From positions 6,234,786 to 6,298,785 of the forward strand of contig BSBM01000059.1 in assembly GCA_027924585.1 (NCBI GenBank): 64,000 nt of DNA, read 5' to 3'. Below, one piece after another: positions 22,608 through 33,240 of this stretch. Within the stretch, counting starts at the first letter, position 1; each line of letters opens with the position of its first letter. The notes under the pieces were generated by a model, which did not search any database, had not been told where the DNA came from, and saw nothing but the letters and a program-made list of their open reading frames with translations. Made by a program: the position numbers and the translations under genes. The stretch is from Larix kaempferi. Taxonomy: Eukaryota > Streptophyta > Pinopsida > Pinales > Pinaceae.

Positions 22608-23552
22608 TTACAACTCATCAGAGTATGGGGGACCATATAATTCTTGAAAAACATTGGATTCAGTATCCCATGCCTTTGAATAAACAGGCCTCAGGACCAC
22701 GCGTCTATTCTGATGCATGTGGACGTCTATGTGGGTTTTGACAAGCCACTGTTATTGGTTTTTAATGTAGTACCCAAGGATTTGAGCCTCAGTAAGCTTT
22801 GTCTGCAAAATATGTTTGACATATTCGAGAGATTCTCTAACTTCCCATTTTAGATTACAAATAACAGTTGGTTCTAATGCTGTCAGGTTGATGCCGAATG
22901 ACCGCCACTAGTCTCTAATCCAATCAGGGACGTAGAATGCAGGATCCTCATAGATTTGTGGAATTTGAAGTCCAAACTTTAGCATGGTATAATATGTTCT
23001 ATTTGTATTTTCTTTTCTCAAGAATTTCCACCATAATTTTTTATATTTTTCATATGTGTGTGTAGTACTTGGAAACCGGAGGATAGCATCTTGATGTGGC
23101 CATGCTTCCAAAGAATGTATCCAGTTAATACAGTAGTATTGTTGGTCTAGTTGTATCCCGGGGTGAGGTGTAGAGCCCTCCATCGAGATTAAGTTAAGAT
23201 CTTGGTAGAGGTGTGTTAACCAATTGCTTGCATCAGCTGCTTTTCTTAGGGAGTTGTTGTAAATCATCTCCGATACAATACTGGATCCCATAGGCATTCT
23301 TTTGAGTTCCGGCACTATTCTAATAAAAGCATCAGATCCATGTAAGTTAGCATCTAACACTTCAGCATGTCTCAACTCCCACCTAGGTTTCCAGTCTTGC
23401 ATATAATCCAACCAACTCATATTATCATTGATAGTATAGATATGATTTTTTCCTCCGGTCCAAGCAGATATTTTCATGTTTACTTGTGGGTTATGGGCCC
23501 ACTGGATTCCGCTTTGACCTTCTACGCTCGCTTGCCTCGTGCTCGCTTGCAC
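22608..23552 (-). pseudogene. Unrecognised protein relic, about 315 codons
   Basis: The open frame 22,908-23,552 (214 codons) continues in the same frame past TAG at 22,908 and one further TAA to a stop at 22,608-22,610. Composition is protein-like: Trp-rich (NMSWLDYMQDWKPRWELRHA, SLEAWPHQDAILRF, KKLWWKFLRKEN, YVPDWIRD-stop-WWRSFG-like region) with few low-complexity runs. The internal TAG sits where Trp or Gln would fit. I do not recognise the family. Its setting among transposon fragments suggests a retroelement or element-encoded protein, but no Gag, RT or integrase motif is visible. It may be a family specific to this lineage. Confidence 0.5.
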
Positions 23553-24244
23553 CAGGATCGCTTGTTAAAAATTAACAGCATTCTCCTGTGTCAAATATTA
23601 TCTTATTAGTAACCATTGTGGTACTTTGGTGCAAATGTTTTTCCTAACTCATTGTTTCTCCATATTGTGTGCCTAGTGCCACCTCTCTATGTCAATGCAT
23701 AAATCAACCTCTTCTTGGTTTGTGGTTCTAGTTGGCCTTGTTTTGGGCCTTGTAGTGGTTCTATAATGTCATGGCCATAGTCATTGACACATTAAAACAC
23801 CTTAGATCTAAGCCCGAGGTGAATCAGGATTCAAAGTCAAATCCCAGTTGCTAGTACCTCGTAGTCGTCAGTGATCACTCGTCACCTTGCAAAGCTAAGC
23901 GGTGAGTGCATGACATGAGTGAGTGAATGAGTTAGTGTACCAAGGTTTCTTTCCTCCCGAATTTTATTATTTAATAATATACCATCAGAAACAATCCCAC
24001 CATGGTGATGTGCTCTATAGAGCAAAAACCATAGAAAATCATGCATTAGAACAACTCCATCAGCAATAAATCTGCCTTTTTGTCTTCAATACTAATGTTA
24101 AAATCCTTGACAATTTAAGCCTTAACTTAAGTGAATCAACAAGAGATATAAGTGTTGGAAACAACCAAACCATGACTAACACCCAATAAATAGTGTGCAA
24201 CTATAAATAGTGAAGGACAACCATAACATGGGCTCCTAATAAGT
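23553..24244. other. Intergenic DNA
   Basis: T/G-rich sequence just above the relic and AT-rich beyond. GTCATGGCCATAGTCATTGACAC near 23,770 is a short imperfect palindrome. No gene. Confidence 0.4.
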
Positions 24245-24345
24245 CAATTTTGATAATTCGAAAACACCATGCAATCAAAGAAGAAATGAAGTCCATGTTC
24301 ATAGTCTCATGATGAATAAGATTGTCATTTATGACAACATTAATG
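24245..24345. repeat. Copy 2 of the dispersed repeat of about 100 bp
   Basis: Close match to 22,370-22,480 in the same orientation. The minus-strand frame at 24,201-24,563 (120 codons) includes this block, but no domain is recognised. Confidence 0.8.
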
Positions 24346-24652
24346 ACAAAGAACATTGATTGACAAACCAATGCCAAGTATTTCGAAGGATGATGACAAC
24401 ATTGGAGAAGACATGCCAATCGATTAATTTTCATGATCTCCCTAATATTTGCCTCTAACAACTCTTTGAAAAGGGATTTGAAATTAATGTTTCCAGCCTC
24501 AGCTTTGTCCATGATGGAGACAACCTTAGTTAAGGCTTGCAAACATTGATAATCCATCAACATCTAAATAACATGAGCTCTAGTCTTTTAATACAATAAT
24601 TAAAAAAATCAACAACTTTGTGTCCTAGGCACAAAATGTTACATATTATGGG

Positions 24653-25249
24653 TTGAAATTGCATTCTACCAATGAATTCCCTACTGATACTGGACCTACT
24701 TCTACTTACAATCTGACTTTGGGTGCCTTAACTACTGGAAGTGGAAAGAGTGTGTCCGTAGACGTTGATAGTGACAAGAGAGCATCTCTGTATATTGATG
24801 GTGACATGAGTGATCTTGCACTTGAATTTCACAAAGTTCCATCTTCTATTTTAGAGTTTTCATCTAATAATGGATTTTCGGCTGATACTGGACCCACTTC
24901 AGTTTACAGTCTCCCTCCAGGTGATGAAATTACTACTAGAAGTAACAAGAGAGAATTTGTAGATGTTGATGGAGACAAGAGTGTTGTAGATGCTAAGAAT
25001 GACAAGAGTTTGTTTTTGCAAACATAATGTACACCTGATGAAGTTCATGAATTTCCATCATCTGAGTTGGAATTGCATGCTAATAATGAATTTCTTGCTG
25101 AAACTGGGGCTATGGTATCTTACAGTCTTCCTATGGGTGTTGAACCTACTATTAGAAATGAAGAATTAGCATCTATAGATGTTGATGTTGAGAATAGTGC
25201 TTTCATAGATGTTCAGTTGGTTGATGTTGGGGATTATGATTACATATAG
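24653..25249 (+). pseudogene. Three-unit acidic repeat protein relic, unrecognised
   Basis: One frame runs to TAG at 25,247 with a single internal TAA at 25,025-25,027. It is built of three diverged units of about 66, 72 and 60 residues, starting at 24,653, 24,851 and 25,067. Each opens with L-x-(L/F)-x-x-N-x-F-x-x-(D/E)-T-G-x-x-x-x-Y-(S/N)-L, continues with an S-N-K/G-K-like linker and ends with an acidic V-D-V-D-x-D-K-S-like segment. Conservation of DTGPTSVYSLPPG-like cores in frame over three units argues that the reading was once coding. No known family comes to mind. The 5' end may be an exon boundary. Confidence 0.5.
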
Positions 25250-25439
25250 ACTAGTGGGGAGACGTTGGTCCAAGGCAATCAACCTACAATAATTGTTGAC
25301 ATATTAGAGATATGGTTTTTCCCTCAATAACCAATAACGAAGCACAAAGCCATATGGAATATACCATGAATTCATAATCGGTCCAAATCTCCAACATATC
25401 ATTCACCATACGCTGAAATTACTAACTATATAATACTAG
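25250..25439. other. Spacer
   Basis: Spacer between the repeat-protein relic and the 213-bp satellite. ACATATAGACTAGTGGGG at 25,243 resembles a reversed CACTA end but is not convincing. Confidence 0.4.
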
Positions 25440-26165
25440 TAACATAACCAGTTACATACCAGTAATGGTCAACAAAGCATAACCTGTAAACAAAACATAA
25501 CTAGTACCAGGACAAAGCATAACTAGCAACAAAGGACCAAGCATAACCTGTAAACTAACTCATTGCCATATCGAATTAACCACCTCATCCATAATCAATT
25601 CATAATTGGAACAATTATCCAATACAAATATCAATAGTTGGATGAGGATGATACCACACACTAAGGAACAAAAGCCCAATGCATAATTGTTATGGCACCT
25701 CCCTAATAACATAGCAGAAACCCTACCAAAGCGTAACGAGTAACAAAGGACCAAACATAACCTGTAAAAATACTCATTTCCATATCGAATTTACCACCGC
25801 ATTCATAATCAATTAATGATTGGACATATCTCCAACACAAATATCAATAGTTGGCAGAGGACGATACCATGCACTAAGCAGCAGAAACCCGATGCAATAT
25901 TTTATGGAACCTCCCTCATAAGAGAGAAAAAATCCTACCAAAGCACTCGCAATAACAAAGGACCAAGCATAACCTGTAAAACTACTCGTTGCCATATGGA
26001 ATTTACCACCACATTCATAGTCAATTCATGATTGGACTATATCTCCAACACAAATATCTATAGTTGGCAGTAGATGATACCACACACTAAGCAACCGAAA
26101 CCAGGTGCAAAATTTGTATGCCACCTCCTTCATAACACAAGAAAAACCCTACCTCAACAAAAACC
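25440..26165. repeat. Satellite-like array, about 213-bp unit, more than three copies
   Basis: AACAAAGGACCAA-GCATAACCTGTAAA begins at 25,528, 25,742 and 25,954, giving periods of 214 and 212. Each unit includes a CATATCGAATT-ACCACC stretch, an AATATCAATAGTTGG stretch and a CACCTCCCT-ATAA stretch. The small frames inside are repeat artefacts. Confidence 0.88.
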
Positions 26166-26710
26166 CTACCTTGACAAATACTTACAACAAAATACTTAGA
26201 AATTAAAACAAGGGACAACCCCTAACTCTGCAAATACATTGCAAATCTCCTTCTAGCAATACCATACGGGCTTTCATAGGTATTGAGGGAAAAACCCTAT
26301 CTCAACAATCAACACAAGCAACCATTTAGGGTCTACCAATACTAGCTCTATCTCCAACATTGTTTTTTAGACAAATTTGAGTTCCATTACTGCAAATTTG
26401 GTGAATGAGTTCCACCTGAAATACTAAATTAATGTCCCAGGTGAAGACATCGCCAATGTATGAATGGTACTAGGAATGCTGCTACCGCCCCATGTAATGG
26501 TACTAGGAATTCTACACCATTAGGAAAACATGATGAATTTGACTTGGACAAGTCGGCCTCAAATAATTTAGAAAACAATATGAATATCCAGAGATTCGAA
26601 ATAAAATCAAAACCACCTAATTAGCAAATGAAATCAAAACCACCTAATTCGCACCCAAAAATGCAGAGATTCGACTCAATAGAGGAGGGTTTCAACTTAC
26701 AATTTCCATT
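26166..26710. other. Spacer, no gene
   Basis: An A-rich stretch with CAAACCACCTAATT repeated near 26,600 and 26,635. No coding frame is supported. Confidence 0.45.
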
Positions 26711-26908
26711 GAGGGTCTGCGGGGATATGTAGACACGGCCGGAGCGGGTGCCCCAAATAAACCAACTTCAATAGCCCTCGTAGCAATTGCATAGTGAAAG
26801 TTGCATAGTGAGGGTCTGCGGGGATATGCAGACACGGCCGGAGCGGGTGCCCCAAAGAAAACAACTTCAATAGCCCTCATAGCAACTGCACAGTGAAGGA
26901 GAACATGA
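26711..26908. repeat. Tandem duplication, two copies of 99 bp, GC-richer
   Basis: GAGGGTCTGCGGGGATATG starts at 26,711 and 26,810. Both copies contain GACACGGCCGGAGCGGGTGC and are far more GC-rich than their surroundings. The 62-codon minus-strand frame over them is internally duplicated (EVVFFGAPAPAVSAYPRRPS and EVGLFGAPAPAVSTYPRRPS), so a short coding origin is possible. Confidence 0.88.
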
Positions 26909-27017
26909 AATTGTAGCCGGTTGCATGTAGGGGGGTGCCGTCGAACTAGAGCAACATAGCGTTTTGTCCAAGCTCGACAGAGATAGGTATGACGTTTTGG
27001 TTATGTTTTGTTTGATG

Positions 27018-27105
27018 TTTAAAATATTATAATATCATATTAATTAAATTATAATATACATTAATTAAATTATAATATATATTAATTAAATAGTAATATA
27101 ATGGG
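27018..27105. repeat. AT-only 21-bp tandem repeat
   Basis: ATTAATTAAATTATAATA recurs at 27,039, 27,060 and 27,081 with a period of 21. Confidence 0.88.
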
Positions 27106-29102
27106 ACTTTGTCTGTGTGCTAATTGTGTTGATGGTTCTAGAATAGTCGTTGCAACATTGCAACACAAACAATGCTCAAGGGTGCTTTGGTTAGGGTGGA
27201 ATTATACAAGTGTTGGTGACCTATTATGTGGCACAATTTCTTATATCTGAGGTGTTTTTGGTATGGAACTCACCCTTCTATCATATAGACATGGTTCACT
27301 ACCAATGTAGGCACAAATATTGCATTATCCATGATTTGTTAGGGGTTTAACAAGGCCTACGGTGGTGTGAGAAAGGGGTTGTCAAGGCTCAACATTTATT
27401 ATAAGGAATCCCAGATCTAGTGGAATCATTGGTAGGAGGATTGCAATTGGAAATTATGGGCAGAGAACCATGCCATGGATGAAGGTACTATGAAAATGGT
27501 ATCACAAATGTTGAAGCTGAGGGAATTATTGCATAGGGAATTCACCACCTTAATATTGGTCACTAGTTCACAATATTTAGAATCGAATACTCAACTAGGA
27601 GCTTTGAAATCCTTAGTAATTAGAAAAAGTATGGCTTGCTTACAACTCCCACGAGAGTTAGTTTTATATCCTTCCCCTTTGACCTTTCCAGCACTTGCGG
27701 ATCCCTCACTCAATGGCTTCTCTTGGGTAAACAATGAGTATGTGGACATTCAAGTTGATGGACTCCTAATCCAACTATGGGGTATCAAATAGTTGCAATC
27801 AACTGTATGGGTTGACTTTATGTGGACATGCATGCAACAAATTCAACAATGGAGACTTAAGTAAGGCCAAACGGGTAGAATTTCTACTTTATTTTTTATA
27901 TTTTTAGAATATTTTTCCATGTCGTTTTGTTGTTGTCTCAATTTGTGCCCTAACACCCTGTCGAGGCAATTTATATTGGATTAGGGTAAATTATGTTGGA
28001 AATTTTTTTGATGAAGAATTATATCTTTTTGTTTGTTGGAAAAAACTAGTTCATCCATAAATTTTTGCCATTCAAAATATGCCCTTTATTATGAAGTAAA
28101 AGCACTAAAAGGATTTAAATAAATAGTCGTTGAAGAAAAAAAAGATGGCGATATTAGTAACACCAAATTATTTAAAAAATGACTTAAAACCAACTTTTAA
28201 AACATTACTACATCAATTAAATAAATAGCTCATAAAAAGGGGGTTGATTGTAGGAGAACCACTTTTAATTTGGGAACACATTTCAAGAATCTTTCGCTAA
28301 AATATTTTACATAGTCTATTTGTAACATTATTGTTTTTTCCCACTTAATCTTAGTTTCTAAGACTTAGTAAAACATATAAATGAAATCCATAATGTGTTT
28401 TTATAAAAACTTGGTTAATAAAAATGATAAATAAAAAATTATTTGCAGTGCCCATTCACCAAGTGACTTGCTTCTTTTTCTTGTTTATGAAGAAAAACGT
28501 AAGTAGTCACTTAACCCATTCTATTAGAAATGAGTTAACACAAGGCCTAATTGCCATCACATAATGGATCACGATCAAAGGACATCAATATGTGATGGAG
28601 TTTAAGAAGTCCATGTACTTTGATACGGAAGCACAAACATCTTATTAAAAATGAAACGCAAAAATGATATTGTTAATAATGACTATTAGTTTAAGAAGCA
28701 TAAAAAAGATATTGTTGATTATCATTTTTGTTTAGCAAGATCAAAATAACTAAGTAACACAGAATAACATAATAGCTACTAAGTAATAACAATTGTAGCA
28801 ATTTAAGTTACCAATCCATTTGTATAAAACTTATGATAATTGTTCTAATATGAAATAACCCATAAATTAACACATAAATCCTATAACTTCATTTTGTATC
28901 TTTCTCAATCGACACATGTTCGATTCAAACCATTACCACTACAACCTCCAGGAACACCCACGCTACTACACATGTAGAACATAATTAGATTAGAAAACTA
29001 ATTTTCAAATATAACCAAGTTAATCAGCAAAATGAACATATGGTGAGTGCATTTACTTTAACCTAAAAACATTGCGTACCTCTACTTTTCAACAATTAAA
29101 TA
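27106..29102. other. AT-rich DNA without a recognised gene
   Basis: A 105-codon plus-strand frame at 27,475-27,792 has no recognised domain. The sequence from 27,880 to 29,100 is strongly AT-rich and is the 3' flank of the TNP2-like gene. Confidence 0.45.
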
Positions 29103-31210
29103 TCATTCATCTTCTTCTTCATCCAACTCAACATCTGTATCAGGATCTGGTTCTGAATAGATACTGATGAAAGGATCATTCACATCGTCATCGACATCAA
29201 AGTCATCTTCGCTAATATAGTCATCCATATCGTCAATGAGATCATCGTCTGCTACATTTGCATGATCAACCTCTTCAACTTCTTCATCTAACACATCGAC
29301 CGCAACCTGATCTAAATCATCATCATCTTCTTCTTCTTCGTGATTATCTTCATCATCTAGTACAAGGTTATACTTTATTGGTCTTCCTCTTGGATCGTAT
29401 CGAACAACGTATGACCAACCTGCTTTACCTGGTACCTCAGAGTAGTAGACTTGCTCACCTTGACTTGGAAGAACATAAGGCTCTGTACCCAGTTCAAATG
29501 CCCTTCTATTAACCATGGTAAATCCATTATCATGCTCAATAACAGTTCTTTCAGGATCACGTTCATGCATCCGTAGCCTGTACCACTTCACCTCAAACAA
29601 AACTATTTTACAGGAATTAAAATCACACTCATTAATGTCCTCCAAATGCCCATAGTACCTATTCTCGATTTCTTCTGGATGTCTATCACTTATAGAGGAA
29701 ACATTGGTGACCTTAAACACTGCAGTTATCCCACAATCCAAGGTTTTCATGTTATCATCCAACTTTTTGATACAAAATTTACGACCATTGCACCACATAG
29801 CCTTGTGATGTTTCAACTGCAACATTGACAACAGGTTAAAAATACATTGTGATTTAATAAACGTCATATACGAGTTAGTAAATATAATTGAAAACTTAAA
29901 CAAACAAAATGTAATTGGAAAAATGGATCAAAGTAACTAGAAAAAATGTGGGTAAAAAATTTACTTGCCTTTTTATCTTTTAAACCATAGGCTAAATCAA
30001 CTTCCCTTTGCGGCGTAAGTTCAGGAAATTGTTGTCGAATACGATGAGCTGTTTTAATCATGTTACTGACCCCTTCCCATGATAACCTACCGAAGAATTC
30101 TTCACAATCTTTTATCCAATGCTCCATCCAATCAAGGTTGTTTGCAATGTATAAATGTAAAGCATCCCACACTCAACCAACTATAGGATAAAATAACAAT
30201 TCAATATCATTAATTAGATATCACTAAAGGAACATAGTTTAATATAGTTGAAAACACATAATTATTAAAAAAAGTTAAAAAAGCAGTATGATAATATAAA
30301 ATTGGAAAAAATACATGTGTAATATATTAATTCAACAACGTATAATAATTACCTTTCACAGTCCTCAATGTACCTCTCCCCAATAGGACCTCCCCTTCAA
30401 ATTTGTTGATGGAATCGAGATGCCAAATGCTAGGCACATTCATATTTTCTGCTAATTTAGGTAGATATTCACTAATATACACCATGCATTGATATACCAT
30501 ATATCCTTCAACCATAGAACCCTCGGGATGCGCTCTTTGTCTAACAAAATCCTTCACTGACTTCAACTGCCTCTCCACCATCCACATCGACCTTGTGTGT
30601 ACTGATCCACATAATTCAATCTCCTCAACTTGGTGTATGAGGTAGTGTTCTTGTGCATTGAAAAATGCTGGAGGTAGATACTGTTGCATTTCACACATTA
30701 GTCGAGGAATTTCTCTCTTCCAATGCCTTATATCTTCTTTATGGATTTCTTTTGATGAAAGCCACCTACAAATGATGCAATAAAACAATATCAAGGCATA
30801 TATAATATTTGCGGGGAAAAACATAATATGTCAATAAGTTCCGCTACAAACCACAGACCAAGTCATTTTTCAAGTAAAACATTACTTACCTCATGTATTT
30901 TCCAAGAACATAAATAATATGTTTTATGTTGTTGTCAAAGTCGTATGGGAGAGATAAAGGTAGAACATACTGTATCAAAAAACAATGGTGGATTTTAGGA
31001 TCGTTTGCACACATGCCAAATACTAGCAGAACCAAAGCTCAGATATCCATTATCGTTAATAATCAACATCAATATGCCCGCCAAATCGATGATATCCATT
31101 GGAAGAGGTCCCCGAGTGTTGTGCGGCTTGACTAAATGGTCATAAATCGGGTGGGCTTCTCTAGGTAACTTCCCAAAACAAAAATATGATAGCACCTTAT
31201 TGTTCATGAT
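29103..31210 (-). pseudogene. TNP2-type CACTA transposase, C-terminal half (DUF4218, DUF4216)
   Basis: Minus-strand exons with matching phases: 30,890 to about 30,970 or beyond; 30,353-30,765; 29,969-30,171; 29,103-29,816. The uppermost part carries NDPKIHHCFLIQYVLPLSLP, corresponding to the 'HDCHvLlqrlLPial' region of TNP2. Exon 30,353-30,765 is a DUF4218-type segment: QQYLPPAFFNAQEHYLIHQV, RSMWMVERQLKSVKDFV and PEGSMVEGYMVYQCM. Exon 29,969-30,171 carries HLYIANN, the 'H.YiLnNt' block. The last exon holds DUF4216 (YYGHLEDINE, VLFEVKWYRL, GFTMVNRRAFELGTEPYVLP, SQGEQVYYSEVPGKAGWSYV) and a long Asp/Glu tail. The intron at 29,817-29,968 uses a GC-AG pair (AAG|GCAAGT). Above 31,000 the frame breaks and the catalytic N-terminal half is missing. 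In CACTA elements this protein is the main transposase. Confidence 0.85.
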
Positions 31211-33240
31211 TACCTCACCATATAACTATGAATGGAATAGTGTGCTTCATCTTCTAGCTTGCAAAAGTAAGGGCCGAAAATCTTTCACTCAAACATATCA
31301 ACTATGGAGACTGCAATCCAGAGTTGCCTCTTTTCCATATTGAGCTCGACTGGGCAAATATTTTTGTATCCCTCTCGACCTTTTGAGTTAGGGTTACATT
31401 GTTTCTTATCAGGTGCATTGGGAGAGTGCGTTTTTTTCTTTGGTGTTGCTGGTGAAGTCTGTCATCAGCTACGATTTCCTACGTTGGCGAGCTTAGTGTT
31501 GGGGCTTGAACTCTTCATGTCATTGGGCGGTTTTCCCCTGCATTGTTATGTCGAGTATGTCGATGGATTATAGGCCTGTGGATCACGTGTTTGACCTCAA
31601 TGCCCTCTGTTTGGTTGCTTGGATCAATCGACATGCATATATTCTTGCTCTGCATGGATTTCTCCATGGAGTCTGTCATTATCAGTTTATCTTTTTTTTA
31701 CAGTCTGCGTGTCTACACATTAAGCGACCATTGCCACTAGCTCTTTGTCACTTTCCTGGTTTGTTTGTCGGTACTCTCTAGTGGTGCAGTATGATTCCTA
31801 TTCATTTTCATTGTCTAATGAAAACTCATGGCTGCAGTGGCATGCCATGAGTGGTTAGTTAATGCGTTGGTGTAACTGCCTTTCTTTACGACACGTAATT
31901 TATTCCAACGTTAGCATTGGAGTGTTATCTCTGCCAATCCACCACGTGGAATTTTACCGTTTTCTTTCACTTCACCCAACCATTACTCTACATGGCATTG
32001 CTTTCATTTACCTACATGACGTCCACCTTTTTCAACCTTTCCCTCCTCTGCGTGGTTGTGCGGTTGTTGTTTCTTGCAGTGGCTCCCTCCTTGTGTTCTG
32101 TAACGACGCTTTCGAGCCATGGGCCTATGATTCACTATGAGTCAATTGTTTCCTTCATATGCCTTCTTTATCCTACTATGTGATCCTACCATGCCTGTCT
32201 CTGTGTAGATCCCTTCGTGGAGTTGTTGGTGCGAAGGTTTGCCATATGCACGTCAAAAAACGTCTCACTCTTTTTCATTGACAAACCCGAGATTGTTGAC
32301 CATGGACACTAGTGAACCTTAGGAGAAACATCCCATTTGATTGGTCGATGGGAAGGAGGATTTTTGCACAAGATAGGCCGAGAGATTTTCAAGGGCCCGA
32401 AAGGGGCTTTTAATTTTCTATTATTATTTTTGCAACATTTTTACATTAAAATATGGGATTGGGGATTAGAGACCTTTTAAAACTCCACACCGGGGTAATC
32501 AATGGATAGTTGGAAATTCCATTTTTATTTCATTTTAAAACATAGTCCCAAAGGGTATAACAGAAGAAAAGATTTGAATAGGAGAAGGATAATATGAAAC
32601 TTAAATGAAAAAGGGGGCGAATTTATTTTTCTCTTAAAAAATACGAGCATATGTGCTTTCACATAAGGAGGTAGCCAAAAAGTATTTTAAACTTTTTAGA
32701 CATGGGAATGGAACAATGACAATTGACAAATGCAATTGGTGAATTAATTGAAGCACCCAAAATCGACAAAATTTAATTGACAAGAATCATAGGCTTCTTA
32801 CTTGTAGAAACTTCATCCAACTGTCGAGAGGGTCAAACGACAATGGTTTTGGCCAGATTAGATATGGGCATGATCAACACTTTGACCTGGATGCAATGGC
32901 ATAAAAATCGTGACATAACCACATGTGTAACAAGAAACGTCAGACCTCAAATTTTGACACACTTTTTCCATGATCACTCATAACGAGACTTCGTATGATC
33001 GACATGAGGACCAAATAGCGTCACAAATGACCAAAGTGGGCATGGATAGGATCACGACGTCGGTACGCAAACGACGACAAAGGTAGAATGACAAGGCGAT
33101 GAAGTTCAATCGGTTCGCCTTTGGTGTCATGTTACAACACTTCATAATCATGCCGATGTTGATCATCAATAGAGTGAAGGTTGGGAAGTGCATTTAACCT
33201 AATTGTTGAAGTGTTAATGGGAGCCACTCATAACTGATCT
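31211..33240. other. Unassigned DNA above the truncated transposase
   Basis: Plus-strand frames overlap in several registers between 31,304 and 32,183 in a T-rich, moderately GC-rich stretch; none is recognised. CATGGCTGCAGTGGCATGCCATG near 31,830 is an imperfect palindrome. A GC-richer block at 32,800-33,190 is open in two frames without known motifs. Confidence 0.4.

Noticed and set aside
25243-25256. Another candidate right CACTA terminus, CATATAGACTAGTG
   Set aside because: Only the last bases match, the flanking GGG does not pair with TAT, and it overlaps the end of the three-unit repeat protein frame.
31304-32183. Set of overlapping plus-strand frames suggesting a small gene
   Set aside because: Several registers are open over the same bases, none has a domain, and no splice structure links them.
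32289-32312. Candidate right CACTA terminus, TTGACCAT...ACTAGTG, complementary to the end at 11,892
   Set aside because: The middle of the match is wrong, the flanking triplets (TAT and AAC) do not form a target duplication, and no subterminal repeats lie next to it.
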